IMG/VR virus record: IMGVR_UViG_3300033978_000390
Coordinates: 1 to 20,889 of that record
From: a virus
Direction: 5' to 3' (one strand)
Length of the DNA stretch: 20,889 nucleotides
Shown: one piece after another, positions 6,253 through 13,726 of the stretch
Layout: every line of letters starts with the position of its first letter
Position numbering within the stretch: position 1 is the stretch's first letter
Made by a program: the position numbers and the translations under genes
The notes under the pieces: generated by a model
What the model was told of the DNA's origin: nothing
Database searches by the model: none
What the model saw: only the letters and a program-made list of their open reading frames with translations

Positions 6253-7770
6253 ATGGCCACCCGCAAGAAGATTCCGACCGTCAGCCTGCGTCCTTCCAAG
6301 ACGCCAAAGGCCATGCCAGCCGCCGCCCCGCAGCCGCAAGCCTCCTACGGCGATTGGCAGTCCATCGGCGTGACGCGTGCCCGCCGTGCGGCCTACGGTG
6401 CCGAACCTCGTGACCTTCGCCGTGACCTGACCCCTTACGACCGCCTGACGATGGTCCGCAAGTGCCGCTGGGCCGAGCGTAACTCCGGCCTGTTCAAGCA
6501 AATCCTTGCCGACATCTGCCTCTACACGGTTGGCGACGGCATCAAGCCCCAGAGCCACGCGTCGACCCCTGAGATGCAGGAACGCTATGAGGCTTACTTC
6601 GCCGAGAAGGCCAAGCGCATCGACATCACGAACCGCTTTAGTTTCTACCAGGCTCAGTCCATACTCCTCCGCGGCATGATCCGCGACGGTGATTCCTTCG
6701 CCGCCAAGGTGCGTAACGGCGCCGGGGAGGCCAAACTCCAGCTGATGGAAGCCCACCGCGTCGGCGACCCTCTCGAAGGCAAGGTGCCCGAGGGTATGCA
6801 TGACGGCATCCAGTTCGGTCCGTTCGGCGAATACATCGCCGTCAACATCTACCGTTCCGACGGCTCGTCGCGCCAGATTCTCGCCCAGTCGATGATGATG
6901 GTCGTCGACCAGGAGTACGCGTCCGGCGCCCGTGGCGTCCCCCTGCTCCAGCACTCCATCAACTCCATCCAGGACGAGATGGAAATCCTCGCCCTCGAGA
7001 AGCAGGCCGTGAAGGACAACGGCGACATCACCCGCATCATCAAGAAGCAGGGCGGAGTCATCGACGGGGACATGGCCAACGAACTAGGCAACGCCACCGG
7101 CTCCTATTCCAACCTCGCCAACACGATGGGCGGCAAGGTCATCGCCCTCGAACCCGGTGAGTCGATGGACTCCTTCCAGAGCAACCGCCCGAACGCCACC
7201 TTCAATGGTTTCATCGCCGCCCTCGAACGAGACATCAGCATGGGCATCTTGCCTTACGAGTTTGTCAGCGACCCTTCTAAGCTTGGAGGCGCGTCAATTC
7301 GTCTAGTCACAGCCAAGGCCGCACGGGTATTCGGAAAATATCAGGCCGTGCTGATCGAGAACTTCTGCGTCCCGACTTGGGGCTACATCATCGGACAAGG
7401 TATCGCTGACGGAGACCTGCCTGATGATCCGAAGTGGAATGAAGTCTCCTGGACTACCCCGAAGTCCGTGACCGTTGACGCTGGCCGCGATGCCGCTAAC
7501 GACCGCAACGACGTCGAGATGGGCCTCCTCTCCATGTCCGAACTCTACGCCCAGCGCGGCCTAGACTTCCGCACCGAGATGGACAAGCGGGCCAACGATA
7601 TGGCCTTTATCATCGAGAAAGCCAAGACCGCCAAGATTCCGATTTGGATGCTCTACAAGCCCGACTTCAACTGGCTCCAGCAGGGACAAGCCAACAGCCA
7701 GATTTCAGAAGTCACGGCTGACAACCTCGACCTCCCTCCGCCCCCGGAGCCCGACCAACCCGCTTCCTAA
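6253..7770 (+). CDS. Portal protein, lambda family
   Basis: This 505-residue protein should form the dodecameric DNA channel at one capsid vertex. YDRLTMVRKCRWAERNSGLFKQI (62-84) followed by YTVGDGIKPQ (91-100) matches the opening of lambda gpB-type portals, where an Arg-rich helix precedes a VxGxGI segment. The central part contains the stem and wing region, and SKLGGASIRLVTAKAARVF (about 342-360) is the usual conserved Gly/Ser/Arg helix. The N-terminal 30 residues are basic and Pro/Ala rich. Length fits the family (lambda gpB 533). Codon use between about 7261 and 7480 is less GC-biased than in the flanks. Confidence 0.94.
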   Translation: MATRKKIPTVSLRPSKTPKAMPAAAPQPQASYGDWQSIGVTRARRAAYGAEPRDLRRDLTPYDRLTMVRKCRWAERNSGLFKQILADICLYTVGDGIKPQSHASTPEMQERYEAYFAEKAKRIDITNRFSFYQAQSILLRGMIRDGDSFAAKVRNGAGEAKLQLMEAHRVGDPLEGKVPEGMHDGIQFGPFGEYIAVNIYRSDGSSRQILAQSMMMVVDQEYASGARGVPLLQHSINSIQDEMEILALEKQAVKDNGDITRIIKKQGGVIDGDMANELGNATGSYSNLANTMGGKVIALEPGESMDSFQSNRPNATFNGFIAALERDISMGILPYEFVSDPSKLGGASIRLVTAKAARVFGKYQAVLIENFCVPTWGYIIGQGIADGDLPDDPKWNEVSWTTPKSVTVDAGRDAANDRNDVEMGLLSMSELYAQRGLDFRTEMDKRANDMAFIIEKAKTAKIPIWMLYKPDFNWLQQGQANSQISEVTADNLDLPPPPEPDQPAS

Positions 7771-7777
7771 TTTCATT

Positions 7778-8563
7778 ATGCGTTTCCTCACCAACGGACT
7801 GTCGGGCCGCGAGCCCCTCCTCATCGACCCGACCAAGGCCAAGGACCACGCTGTCCTCGCTGAGAAGTTCGGCTTCACCGATATGCTCGCGCAGCTCTTC
7901 GGCGTGGCCCCCAAGCCCTACGTCGTCGATGGCATCGGCATCATCCCGGTCGTCGGCGTGATCGGCAAGGGACTGTCGCCCCTCGAAAAGATGATGGGCG
8001 CCGTGGATGTGAACGAAGTATCTGAAGCCCTCGACGCGTTCGCCGCCAACCCCGAGGTTGAAAAGGTCGCCCTGCAAATCTCTTCCCCTGGTGGCACGGT
8101 CACCGGCGTCGAAGAACTTGCCAACAAGGTCCGCAACTTCGGCAAGCCGACCCTCGCTTACACCGACTCCGAGATGGCGTCCGCCGCCTATTGGATCGGC
8201 TCCGCTGCCGACCGCGTCGTCGCCAGCCCGTCCAGCACCGTGGGCTCCATCGGCGTGTACATGGCCATCCCCGACTACTCCGAAGCCGCCAAGATGGCCG
8301 GCATCAAGATGGTCGTCATCAAGTCCGGCAAGTTCAAGGGCGCCGGCATCGAAGGCACGTCCCTTGACGAAGGCCAACTCGGCAACCTCCAAGAGGGCGT
8401 CGACACGATCCACGCCGAGTTCAAGGAAGCCGTGAACATGAAGCGCAAGATGGTTAAGGCCGAAGCCATGGAAGGCCAGGTCTTCTCCGGCAAGCAGGCC
8501 GCCGCCCAGGGATTGGTCACGGGTCTGGCCGACTCCTTCAACGACGCCCTGCGTTCGTTCTAA
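7778..8563 (+). CDS. S49-family capsid assembly protease
   Basis: This 261-residue SppA/ClpP-fold serine peptidase corresponds to lambda gpC. The nucleophile is Ser135 in EMASAAYW, after the oxyanion segment SSPGGTV (102-108). The general base is Lys187 in KSGKFKGAG. The Ser-Lys spacing of 52 equals that of the Ser147/Lys199 dyad in B. subtilis SppA. TVGSIGVYM (154-162) is the conserved dimer-interface segment. It should degrade scaffold and mature the prohead. Unlike lambda, the scaffold is not an internal start of this gene but a separate ORF downstream. Confidence 0.93.
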   Translation: MRFLTNGLSGREPLLIDPTKAKDHAVLAEKFGFTDMLAQLFGVAPKPYVVDGIGIIPVVGVIGKGLSPLEKMMGAVDVNEVSEALDAFAANPEVEKVALQISSPGGTVTGVEELANKVRNFGKPTLAYTDSEMASAAYWIGSAADRVVASPSSTVGSIGVYMAIPDYSEAAKMAGIKMVVIKSGKFKGAGIEGTSLDEGQLGNLQEGVDTIHAEFKEAVNMKRKMVKAEAMEGQVFSGKQAAAQGLVTGLADSFNDALRSF

Positions 8564-8585
8564 TTCCATAAACAGCATATTCAAG
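8564..8585 (+). promoter_or_regulatory. Start-proximal motif TTCCA-N6-GCATAT, copy 2
   Basis: TTCCA at 8564-8568, six bases, GCATAT at 8575-8580, then TCAAG and ATG 8586. It occupies the whole gap between the protease stop and the scaffold start. It shares spacing with the copies before 5992 and 11827. Confidence 0.45.
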
Positions 8586-9026
8586 ATGACCATCGAAGAG
8601 CAACTCCTCGCCGCCACCGCCGCCGTCTCTGGCCTCACCGCCGAACGCGACGACCTCCGCACGACTGTGGAAAAGATGACGGTCGGCGTCTCTGCCGAAC
8701 TCGAAAGCCTCAAGGTCGAAGCCGCGTCCAAGGACGCCAAGCTCGCCGAACTGACCGCCGCCCTCGAAGTGGCCGTCAAGGAGTCCGAGTCCTTCAAGGC
8801 CCTCGTCGAGCAGCACGAAGCCACCAAGGTCAGCGCCTCCAAGGAAGCCGCCAAGATCGTGGCCTCCGTCGGCGTCTCCCCGGTCGAACTCAGCCCCGCG
8901 GATGGCAAGCCCACCGCCGAAGCCGTCGACCACCTCGCGACCTTCATGTCCCTCCCTGTCGGCAGCAAAGAGCGTAACGCTTACTTCGCCGAACACCGCA
9001 ACGCCATCATCAAGGCGTGCATCTAA
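8586..9026 (+). CDS. Candidate head scaffolding protein
   Basis: This 146-residue protein sits between the protease and the major capsid genes, the Nu3 position. Residues 1-85 form a heptad-rich, Glu/Ala/Lys-dominated coiled coil (ERDDLRTTVEKM, then KDAKLAELTAALEVAVKE). The C-terminal part (about 110-146) is a compact helical patch, TAEAVDHLATFMSLPVGSKE. A coiled coil with a small C-terminal capsid-binding segment is the normal scaffold design. It is presumably removed by the upstream S49 protease. The name rests on position and architecture, not on sequence match. Confidence 0.75.
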   Translation: MTIEEQLLAATAAVSGLTAERDDLRTTVEKMTVGVSAELESLKVEAASKDAKLAELTAALEVAVKESESFKALVEQHEATKVSASKEAAKIVASVGVSPVELSPADGKPTAEAVDHLATFMSLPVGSKERNAYFAEHRNAIIKACI

Positions 9027-9060
9027 TTTCCCCCTAACCTCAATCTCCTAAAACACACAT

Positions 9061-9930
9061 ATGGCTAACTCCATTGCTAACGCTCCGGCTATCCTCGCGG
9101 AAGCCGTCATCGCTTCCCTCAAGGGCAAGCTCCCGTCCCTCCGTGCCTTCTCCAGCGTCTTCACCGCCGCTGAGTCGGGTGCCGGCAAGACCGTCCAGGT
9201 TCCCCTGATCGGCGTCTCCACCGCTACCGAGTTCGGTTCCGGCGGATACCTGACCCAGGACGACGCGACGATCACTGCCGCCAACGTCACCCTGAAGCAC
9301 TTCAAGGTCTCGTCCCGCTTCTCGCCCCTCGACGTCAAGTCGTACGGCGCGCAGTTCCTCTCGAACGCCTTCGTTCCGACGGCCTCCAACGCCCTCGCTG
9401 AAAAGTGCCTCGCTGAAATCGGCGCCCTCATCCTGAACGCCAACTACGCCTCCAGCGTGGACACCGGCGCGGCCCTCACCTACGCTGAAGTCGTCACCGC
9501 CAAGGGCGTGCTCGACGCCGCCAAGGCCGCTGAACCCCGCGCGTTCATCCTCAACCCGACCTACGCCAACGGCCTCCTCGGCGACGCGACCATCATCGGC
9601 AACTCCGTCCTCGGTGCCGGCATCCTGACCTCCGGCCAGATCGGTACCCTCGCTGGTGCCGCCGTCTACCAGTGGAACAGCCTCCCGACGAACAGCGAAA
9701 ACCTCGCTGGCTTCGCCTGCGGCGCTGACGCCATCGCTGTGGCCTCGGCCCTCCCGATGTCGGAAATCCCTGGCTTCGAAGTCGCCAACGCTGTCGACGC
9801 GGACACCGGCCTCGGCGTCCAGATCCTCATGGGTCAGGAACAGTCCGGCTTCTACAACGTCACCGCCACGCTGCTCTTCGGTGCCGCTGTCGGTCGCGCG
9901 ACCTCCCTGCACCGCCTCAAGACCGCCTAA
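9061..9930 (+). CDS. Major capsid protein, HK97 fold
   Basis: This 289-residue protein is the expected shell subunit. It follows protease and scaffold and is followed by a strong terminator, consistent with a highly expressed gene. The N-terminal helix (SIANAPAILAEAVIASLKGKLPSLRAFSSVF) precedes an extended loop (about 43-80), then a mixed alpha/beta P- and A-domain with VVTAKGVLDAAKAAEPRAF and FILNPTYANGLLGD, typical of P22/HK97-type coat proteins. Codons are the most uniformly biased of the window, fitting high expression. No decoration protein gene accompanies it. Confidence 0.88.
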   Translation: MANSIANAPAILAEAVIASLKGKLPSLRAFSSVFTAAESGAGKTVQVPLIGVSTATEFGSGGYLTQDDATITAANVTLKHFKVSSRFSPLDVKSYGAQFLSNAFVPTASNALAEKCLAEIGALILNANYASSVDTGAALTYAEVVTAKGVLDAAKAAEPRAFILNPTYANGLLGDATIIGNSVLGAGILTSGQIGTLAGAAVYQWNSLPTNSENLAGFACGADAIAVASALPMSEIPGFEVANAVDADTGLGVQILMGQEQSGFYNVTATLLFGAAVGRATSLHRLKTA

Positions 9931-9951
9931 TAGCGGCCCAAGGTTCAAACG

Positions 9952-9978
9952 AGGCTCCCAGCAATGGGGGCCTTTTTT
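9952..9978 (+). terminator. Intrinsic terminator after the capsid gene
   Basis: AGGCTCCCA (9952-9960) pairs with TGGGGGCCT (9965-9973) around a GCAA tetraloop: nine pairs with one G-U. Six Ts follow at 9973-9978. This is a canonical rho-independent terminator 22 bases after the capsid stop. Confidence 0.88.
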
Positions 9979-10008
9979 GTGCCCTAATCCAATCCGGGCA
10001 AGTATAGG

Positions 10009-10389
10009 ATGAGCCTCTACGGAACCGAGTTTCTCAATGACGCCAAAGAGATGGTGGCGGACTTCGGCGTGGCCGGGTCGGCCAACTCCGGGGCCATCAC
10101 CTTCTCCTGCCTCATCTCCGACCCCGCCGTCTCGACCGTGCTCGAAGCAGGGGGGTATATGGAACGGACCCAGTACTCGGTCAGGCTCCCCGCTGTAACG
10201 GCCTCCTGGAGCCAGCCAGACGGGTCTATGGGGGCATCGGCGGCCCTACTCTCGGCAGGGGTGCCCATCGCCTCCCTAGGCCAAGGCAAGAAAATCGTAG
10301 CCGGCGGGAAGACCGTCCGCATCACCAGCCAGACCTACAAGCCCGGGTCGGCCTGGATCACGCTCGTCGTCATCGACGATAACCAGTAA
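10009..10389 (+). CDS. Head-tail joining protein, FII-like
   Basis: This 126-residue, beta-rich protein directly follows the capsid gene, the FII position of lambda. The pattern ISDPAVSTVLEAGGYMERTQYSVRLP, then GKKIVAGGKTVRITSQTYKPGSAWITLVV fits the small barrel of gpFII-like connectors, which often read as 'variables-defined, strand, Gly-rich turn, strand'. It would seal the head and accept the preformed tail. The start is the ATG at 10009; TATAGG directly abuts it and is too close to act as a Shine-Dalgarno. Confidence 0.72.
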   Translation: MSLYGTEFLNDAKEMVADFGVAGSANSGAITFSCLISDPAVSTVLEAGGYMERTQYSVRLPAVTASWSQPDGSMGASAALLSAGVPIASLGQGKKIVAGGKTVRITSQTYKPGSAWITLVVIDDNQ

Positions 10390-10393
10390 AGCC

Positions 10394-11362
10394 GTGGTCA
10401 AGGTCTCGATTGAGCCCAAGTCTCAGGCTGAGTTTATTTCCGCCCTGCGTCAGTTCGCCGCCGACTGCGGCTTGACGATGCGTGACGCCTGCGTCGAACA
10501 AGCAGCGCTTGCCTGCGTAGACGCGGCAACCTTTACCCCTCCGATGCCCAAGGGCGGGGGCCGTGGTCTGACCAAGGACGCGCAACGAGCTGGAAATAAC
10601 GCCATCGACGGCGACGTCCGCAAGATGTTCGTGGCCGCCGACGACAAGACTTCCAAGGCAGCCCCTGGGCTACTGATGAACCAGATGGCCTACGCCGTAA
10701 AGTCAGGCAACTTCGGTTCATTTCAGAAAATCATGGCCTCTGGCCACTTAGTCGGGATGAACAAAATCCCGCCCATCGTCCGCAAGATTGCCGGCGACCA
10801 GAACTACGATCGCGCGTTCAAGAAGGCCAAGAACTACTATAACACGACCAACATCATCCTTTCCGACTATGGAACGCAGGGCTTCGTCCAAGAAATTAAG
10901 CCCAACCATAACCGCATTAAGGGCAAGTTCGGCGGCCGCATCCCTTTGAAGGTTCGCCCGGTCAAGGTGCCCATGCTCGTGGACAGCGCCAAGGATTTGA
11001 AGGCATACATCGAGGAACGGCAACTAATGGTCGGCTCAATCAAGTCAGGATGGTTGATGGCCCTTCTATCCCTGCCCAAGCCCATCATCAAGGGCGTTCC
11101 CAAGAATGTCGGCGTCGAGCTGATGAAGCCCGCCTGGATTAAGCGCCATAACAACACCATCGGGCGTAGCACCACTAACGCCAATCAGAACCTCGTCGAA
11201 GTCTCGGTCATTAACACCAACGGCAACGTCAACAACATCGCCGTCACCGCTGACACCCTTGGTTTAGTCTATGGCAATCGGGTAAAGCAAATGCGCGACC
11301 GATTTAAAACGCACTTCAGCGACACCATCAAAACAACCAATAATAAGCGCCGCATCCGCTAA
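10394..11362 (+). CDS. Tail completion protein, Z / HK97 gp10-like
   Basis: The start is a GTG at 10394, five bases after the previous stop. The 322-residue protein is longer than lambda gpZ (192). Its N-terminus (SQAEFISALRQFAADCGLTMRDACVEQAALACVDAATFTPP) matches the helical opening of gp10/gpZ-type proteins, in which a long helix leads to a TPP turn. The C-terminal third (KSGWLMALLSLPKP, then KPAWIKRHNN) contains the usual 'aGWl...pawI+rH' type segment. It should cap the tail before head joining. The middle (about 100-220) is rich in Asn and Lys and is probably an insertion. Codon bias is weaker than in the head genes. Confidence 0.65.
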   Translation: MVKVSIEPKSQAEFISALRQFAADCGLTMRDACVEQAALACVDAATFTPPMPKGGGRGLTKDAQRAGNNAIDGDVRKMFVAADDKTSKAAPGLLMNQMAYAVKSGNFGSFQKIMASGHLVGMNKIPPIVRKIAGDQNYDRAFKKAKNYYNTTNIILSDYGTQGFVQEIKPNHNRIKGKFGGRIPLKVRPVKVPMLVDSAKDLKAYIEERQLMVGSIKSGWLMALLSLPKPIIKGVPKNVGVELMKPAWIKRHNNTIGRSTTNANQNLVEVSVINTNGNVNNIAVTADTLGLVYGNRVKQMRDRFKTHFSDTIKTTNNKRRIR

Positions 11363-11367
11363 CCTTT

Positions 11368-11802
11368 ATGGGCACCAAATCCATCCGTCACATCGTCGAG
11401 GCCACCCTCGCGACCTACCTTTCGACCCAGACTGGGTTGACCGCCGTCACGTTCCTCACCGGGGACAGCGCCGCGACCCAGACCCTGCCCAAGGCCGTGG
11501 TCCTCTGCGACTCCGCCCGTGCCCCTGGCGACCTCCCCGAGGGTTTAGGCAACTACTCTTGCTCGGTCCGCATCACCCTCTTCTCCAACGCCGACGACAC
11601 GACCCTCGCCGATCACCGTGCCCGCTGCGCCGCCCTGTCCGGCAATATGCGTGACCTGACCAGCATCAAGGCGGCCTTCGTCACCTCGACCGACGCGACC
11701 TGCTACGATGTCATCATCGGGTCCGAAGACGAGGGCATCGATGAACGCTCCTGGGCGACCGCTTTCTCGTTCGACGTGCTCGTGGTCCTGCCCGCCGCCT
11801 AA
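11368..11802 (+). CDS. Tail terminator protein, U-like
   Basis: This 144-residue protein (lambda gpU is 131) opens with a helix (KSIRHIVEATLATYLSTQTG) and then alternates strands and helices with GNYSCSVRITLFSN and SWATAFSFDVLVV. This is the alpha/beta layout of gpU-like tail terminators, which form a ring that ends tube growth. It lies between the Z-like and tube genes, as in lambda. Call by synteny and fold pattern. Confidence 0.72.
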   Translation: MGTKSIRHIVEATLATYLSTQTGLTAVTFLTGDSAATQTLPKAVVLCDSARAPGDLPEGLGNYSCSVRITLFSNADDTTLADHRARCAALSGNMRDLTSIKAAFVTSTDATCYDVIIGSEDEGIDERSWATAFSFDVLVVLPAA

Positions 11803-11805
11803 TCA

Positions 11806-11826
11806 TTCCAAAGCCCGCATATTCAA
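11806..11826 (+). promoter_or_regulatory. Start-proximal motif TTCCA-N6-GCATAT, copy 3
   Basis: TTCCA at 11806-11810, six bases, GCATAT at 11817-11822, then TCAA and ATG 11827. It lies in the 24-bp gap before the tail tube gene and matches the copies before 5992 and 8586 in sequence and spacing. Confidence 0.45.
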
Positions 11827-12204
11827 ATGGCCGCCATCTCTAACGGAACCACCTGCATCTACGGTATCGCCGGTACTGTCACCAACCTCTTCGTCCAGAG
11901 TTACACCCTCACGTCCTCGTTCAACTCCGAGGCCACGGTCGTCGATGAAAATGGCCTGACCAAGACCCACCGTCTCGATGACCGCAAGTCCGAGATCACG
12001 GTTGAAGGCATCGCTAAGACTGCCACCATGCCCGCCCTCGGCGCCAGTCTCTCTTTCACGACGAACACCGCTTCGGCCTATCCCTCTGGCTCCGCTTCGA
12101 CTTCTTTCTCGGGAGTCATCACGAAGATTGATGACAAGGGTTCGTCCCAAGGCTTCACGTCGGTGTCCATCACGGCCATCGACTACGAAGGCATCTCGAT
12201 GTAA
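11827..12204 (+). CDS. Major tail tube protein (V-like, short)
   Basis: This 125-residue, beta-rich, Ser/Thr-rich protein follows the tail terminator gene and precedes the chaperone and tape-measure genes. The core (SYTLTSSFNSEATVVDENG, then HRLDDRKSEITVEGIAK) is a common tube-subunit pattern in which paired strands form the inner barrel. The C-terminal half (STSFSGVITKIDDKGSSQGFTSVSITAID) completes the barrel. Lambda gpV is 246 residues with a separate Ig-like domain; this version has only the tube domain. Confidence 0.75.
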   Translation: MAAISNGTTCIYGIAGTVTNLFVQSYTLTSSFNSEATVVDENGLTKTHRLDDRKSEITVEGIAKTATMPALGASLSFTTNTASAYPSGSASTSFSGVITKIDDKGSSQGFTSVSITAIDYEGISM

Positions 12205-12210
12205 TTGACT

Positions 12211-12225
12211 TCCCCGCAAAGGGGA
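12211..12225 (+). other. Small hairpin before the chaperone gene
   Basis: TCCCC (12211-12215) pairs with GGGGA (12221-12225) around GCAAA, 13 bases before the GTG start. No T-run follows. It may tune initiation of the weak GTG start. Confidence 0.3.
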
Positions 12226-12238
12226 CAGCATCAAGGAA

Positions 12239-12856
12239 GTGGACCGACGCTTCTTAAATGCCTATGTCGACCCGGCGCCTTTTCGGCTGCTGGGTCGTTT
12301 GCTTTACCCCTGGTGCCTCAAGTACCGGGTGCGTCTGATGGCCTTGGACTCCCCGCTTCTGACGGGCTCCCGCGGCGTCACCCCTGCCGACCTTGTCTTC
12401 GCCTGCCAAGTGTGCGCCGAAGAGCAACTCGGGGCAATCGGCTGGCGGGACCAGCTGCGGATCGTCAGCCTCGAGAACAACCCTGCCAAGTTCGAGCGCC
12501 TGCTGGAAGCCTTCGCCGGCTACATCCTCGTCCAAGACTGGCCCAAGTTCTGGGAGCAGTCCAAAGCCAAGGCGGGCGGGGGCGGCGACAAGGGCGTTCC
12601 GTGGCCCCTGTCCATCGTGGCCAACCTCATCGCCAACGGCATCGAAGAGAAGCGGGCGTGGGAGATGCCCGAGTGTCAGGCCATCTGGCTCAACTCCGCC
12701 CTGGCTATCCGCAAGGGTGCGGACGTGGCGATCATGTCCCCGGAGGAGGAAGCCTTCATCGCCGAAGAACTGGCCAAGGAGCAGGCCGCCACGGCTGCGC
12801 CCCCTTCCAATCCTGCAAAGGAAACACCCGACGATGGCACAATCCCTGGAGCTTAA
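12239..12856 (+). CDS. Tail assembly chaperone candidate (G-like)
   Basis: The 205-residue protein starts at GTG 12239. It lies between the tube and tape-measure genes, where tail chaperones occur. Residues 48-100 are helical (TPADLVFACQVCAEEQL, FERLLEAFAGYILV). RAWEMPECQAIWLNSALAIRKG (139-160) resembles the conserved C-terminal helix of such chaperones, followed by an acidic stretch PEEEAFIAEELAKEQ. The gene overlaps the tape-measure start by 23 bases. I found no convincing slippery heptamer, so a G/GT-type frameshift product is not supported. It would hold the tape measure during tube assembly. Confidence 0.6.
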   Translation: MDRRFLNAYVDPAPFRLLGRLLYPWCLKYRVRLMALDSPLLTGSRGVTPADLVFACQVCAEEQLGAIGWRDQLRIVSLENNPAKFERLLEAFAGYILVQDWPKFWEQSKAKAGGGGDKGVPWPLSIVANLIANGIEEKRAWEMPECQAIWLNSALAIRKGADVAIMSPEEEAFIAEELAKEQAATAAPPSNPAKETPDDGTIPGA

Positions 12857-13724
12857 CATCAAGACGACCTCGGACGTCCCGCAGGCCATGGAAAAGGCCA
12901 AGGCGGCGACGACTGGGCTAGCCAAGCAGGTCGGGGCCTTCGAAAAGCAGGTCGGGGATATCGGCAGGAAGTTCGGGACTTCCTTCAAGGACATCTTTCT
13001 TTCTTTCCTTGGACCTATGGCTTTGGTCACCGGAGCCATGGCTTTGATTGGTAAGATGATCGCGGACAATGAAAGGAAGAGGGCCGAAGCCAATCAGGCC
13101 GCCATCGACGGGACTAACGAGCTGATGTCTGCGGAGGACAAATATTGGGCCCGAAAGAATGAGAGAGAGAAGCAAACTGCCAAGGCCATCGAGGAGGCTA
13201 AAACCGCACGTGAAAACACTACGCAAGAGTTCCTAGAAAAAGACCCAAGGGGTCAGGAGATGCTCAAGGAACTTCAGTTCAAATCTATGAGTGACCCGAT
13301 GGGTCTTGGTCGCGTGGCATTCAGCAAACAGAAAGACATCCAAGACAAAGTACAAGCCTTGATTGGCGGAGATGCGGCAAAGGCGAACTGGGAAGAAACC
13401 CAGCGCAAGCAGAAGTTGGCCGCCGAACGCATCCGCAAGGAAGAGGAGGAAGCCAAGGTCAAGGCCGCCAAGCAGACAGGCAAGGAAGGCTTGTCCGCAC
13501 CTAACTCGATATCCGGAAACATCATCGGCGTCGGCCAGAACCCGGTCGTGACAGCCCTCCAAGAGCAGCAGGCCATCCAGCGCGAGCAACTCGCCTACCT
13601 CCAGATCATCGCGTCCAACAAGACAGCATCACCTGCCGCCGACGTCACCGCTTCCGGCGCCACTCCCTCGACCCCGGCTAACGCCTCGCCTTCGCGCGCC
13701 GCCCTCCTCACCAAGAACAAATAA
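12834..13724 (+). CDS. Short tape-measure-like protein
   Basis: The frame is open far upstream, but that part is a shadow of the chaperone gene; the first sensible start is ATG 12834, with AAGGA 11 bases earlier. The product is 296 residues. It has a helical N-terminus, a hydrophobic segment (about 53-77, DIFLSFLGPMALVTGAMALIG), a long charged helical region (about 78-225, rich in Lys/Glu) and an Ala/Ser/Pro C-terminus. Tape measures set tail length and often carry a hydrophobic segment. This one is much shorter than typical tape measures; a dedicated membrane-insertion protein is the alternative. Confidence 0.6.
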   Translation: MAQSLELNIKTTSDVPQAMEKAKAATTGLAKQVGAFEKQVGDIGRKFGTSFKDIFLSFLGPMALVTGAMALIGKMIADNERKRAEANQAAIDGTNELMSAEDKYWARKNEREKQTAKAIEEAKTARENTTQEFLEKDPRGQEMLKELQFKSMSDPMGLGRVAFSKQKDIQDKVQALIGGDAAKANWEETQRKQKLAAERIRKEEEEAKVKAAKQTGKEGLSAPNSISGNIIGVGQNPVVTALQEQQAIQREQLAYLQIIASNKTASPAADVTASGATPSTPANASPSRAALLTKNK

Positions 13725-13726
13725 CC

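Noticed and set aside
5911-6954. 347-codon ORF on the - strand across W and portal genes
   Set aside because: It is antisense to two well-supported genes and composed of the Gly/Asp/Val/His-rich residues that mirror GC-biased codons. It has no recognisable domain.
7712-8968. 418-codon ORF on the - strand across the protease and scaffold genes
   Set aside because: Shadow of two + strand genes, low-complexity composition, no motif.
9040-9948. 302-codon ORF on the - strand across the capsid gene
   Set aside because: Shadow of the major capsid gene; Gly/Glu/Asp/Val-rich with no domain.
12393-12833. Upstream extension of the tape-measure frame
   Set aside because: This part reads as Ser/Pro/Arg-rich shadow of the chaperone gene. 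The sensible start is ATG 12834.
12205-12921. G/GT-type programmed frameshift at the chaperone gene
   Set aside because: No X-XXY-YYZ slippery heptamer was found near the overlap, and the -1 frame beyond the stop is Arg/Pro-rich shadow sequence.
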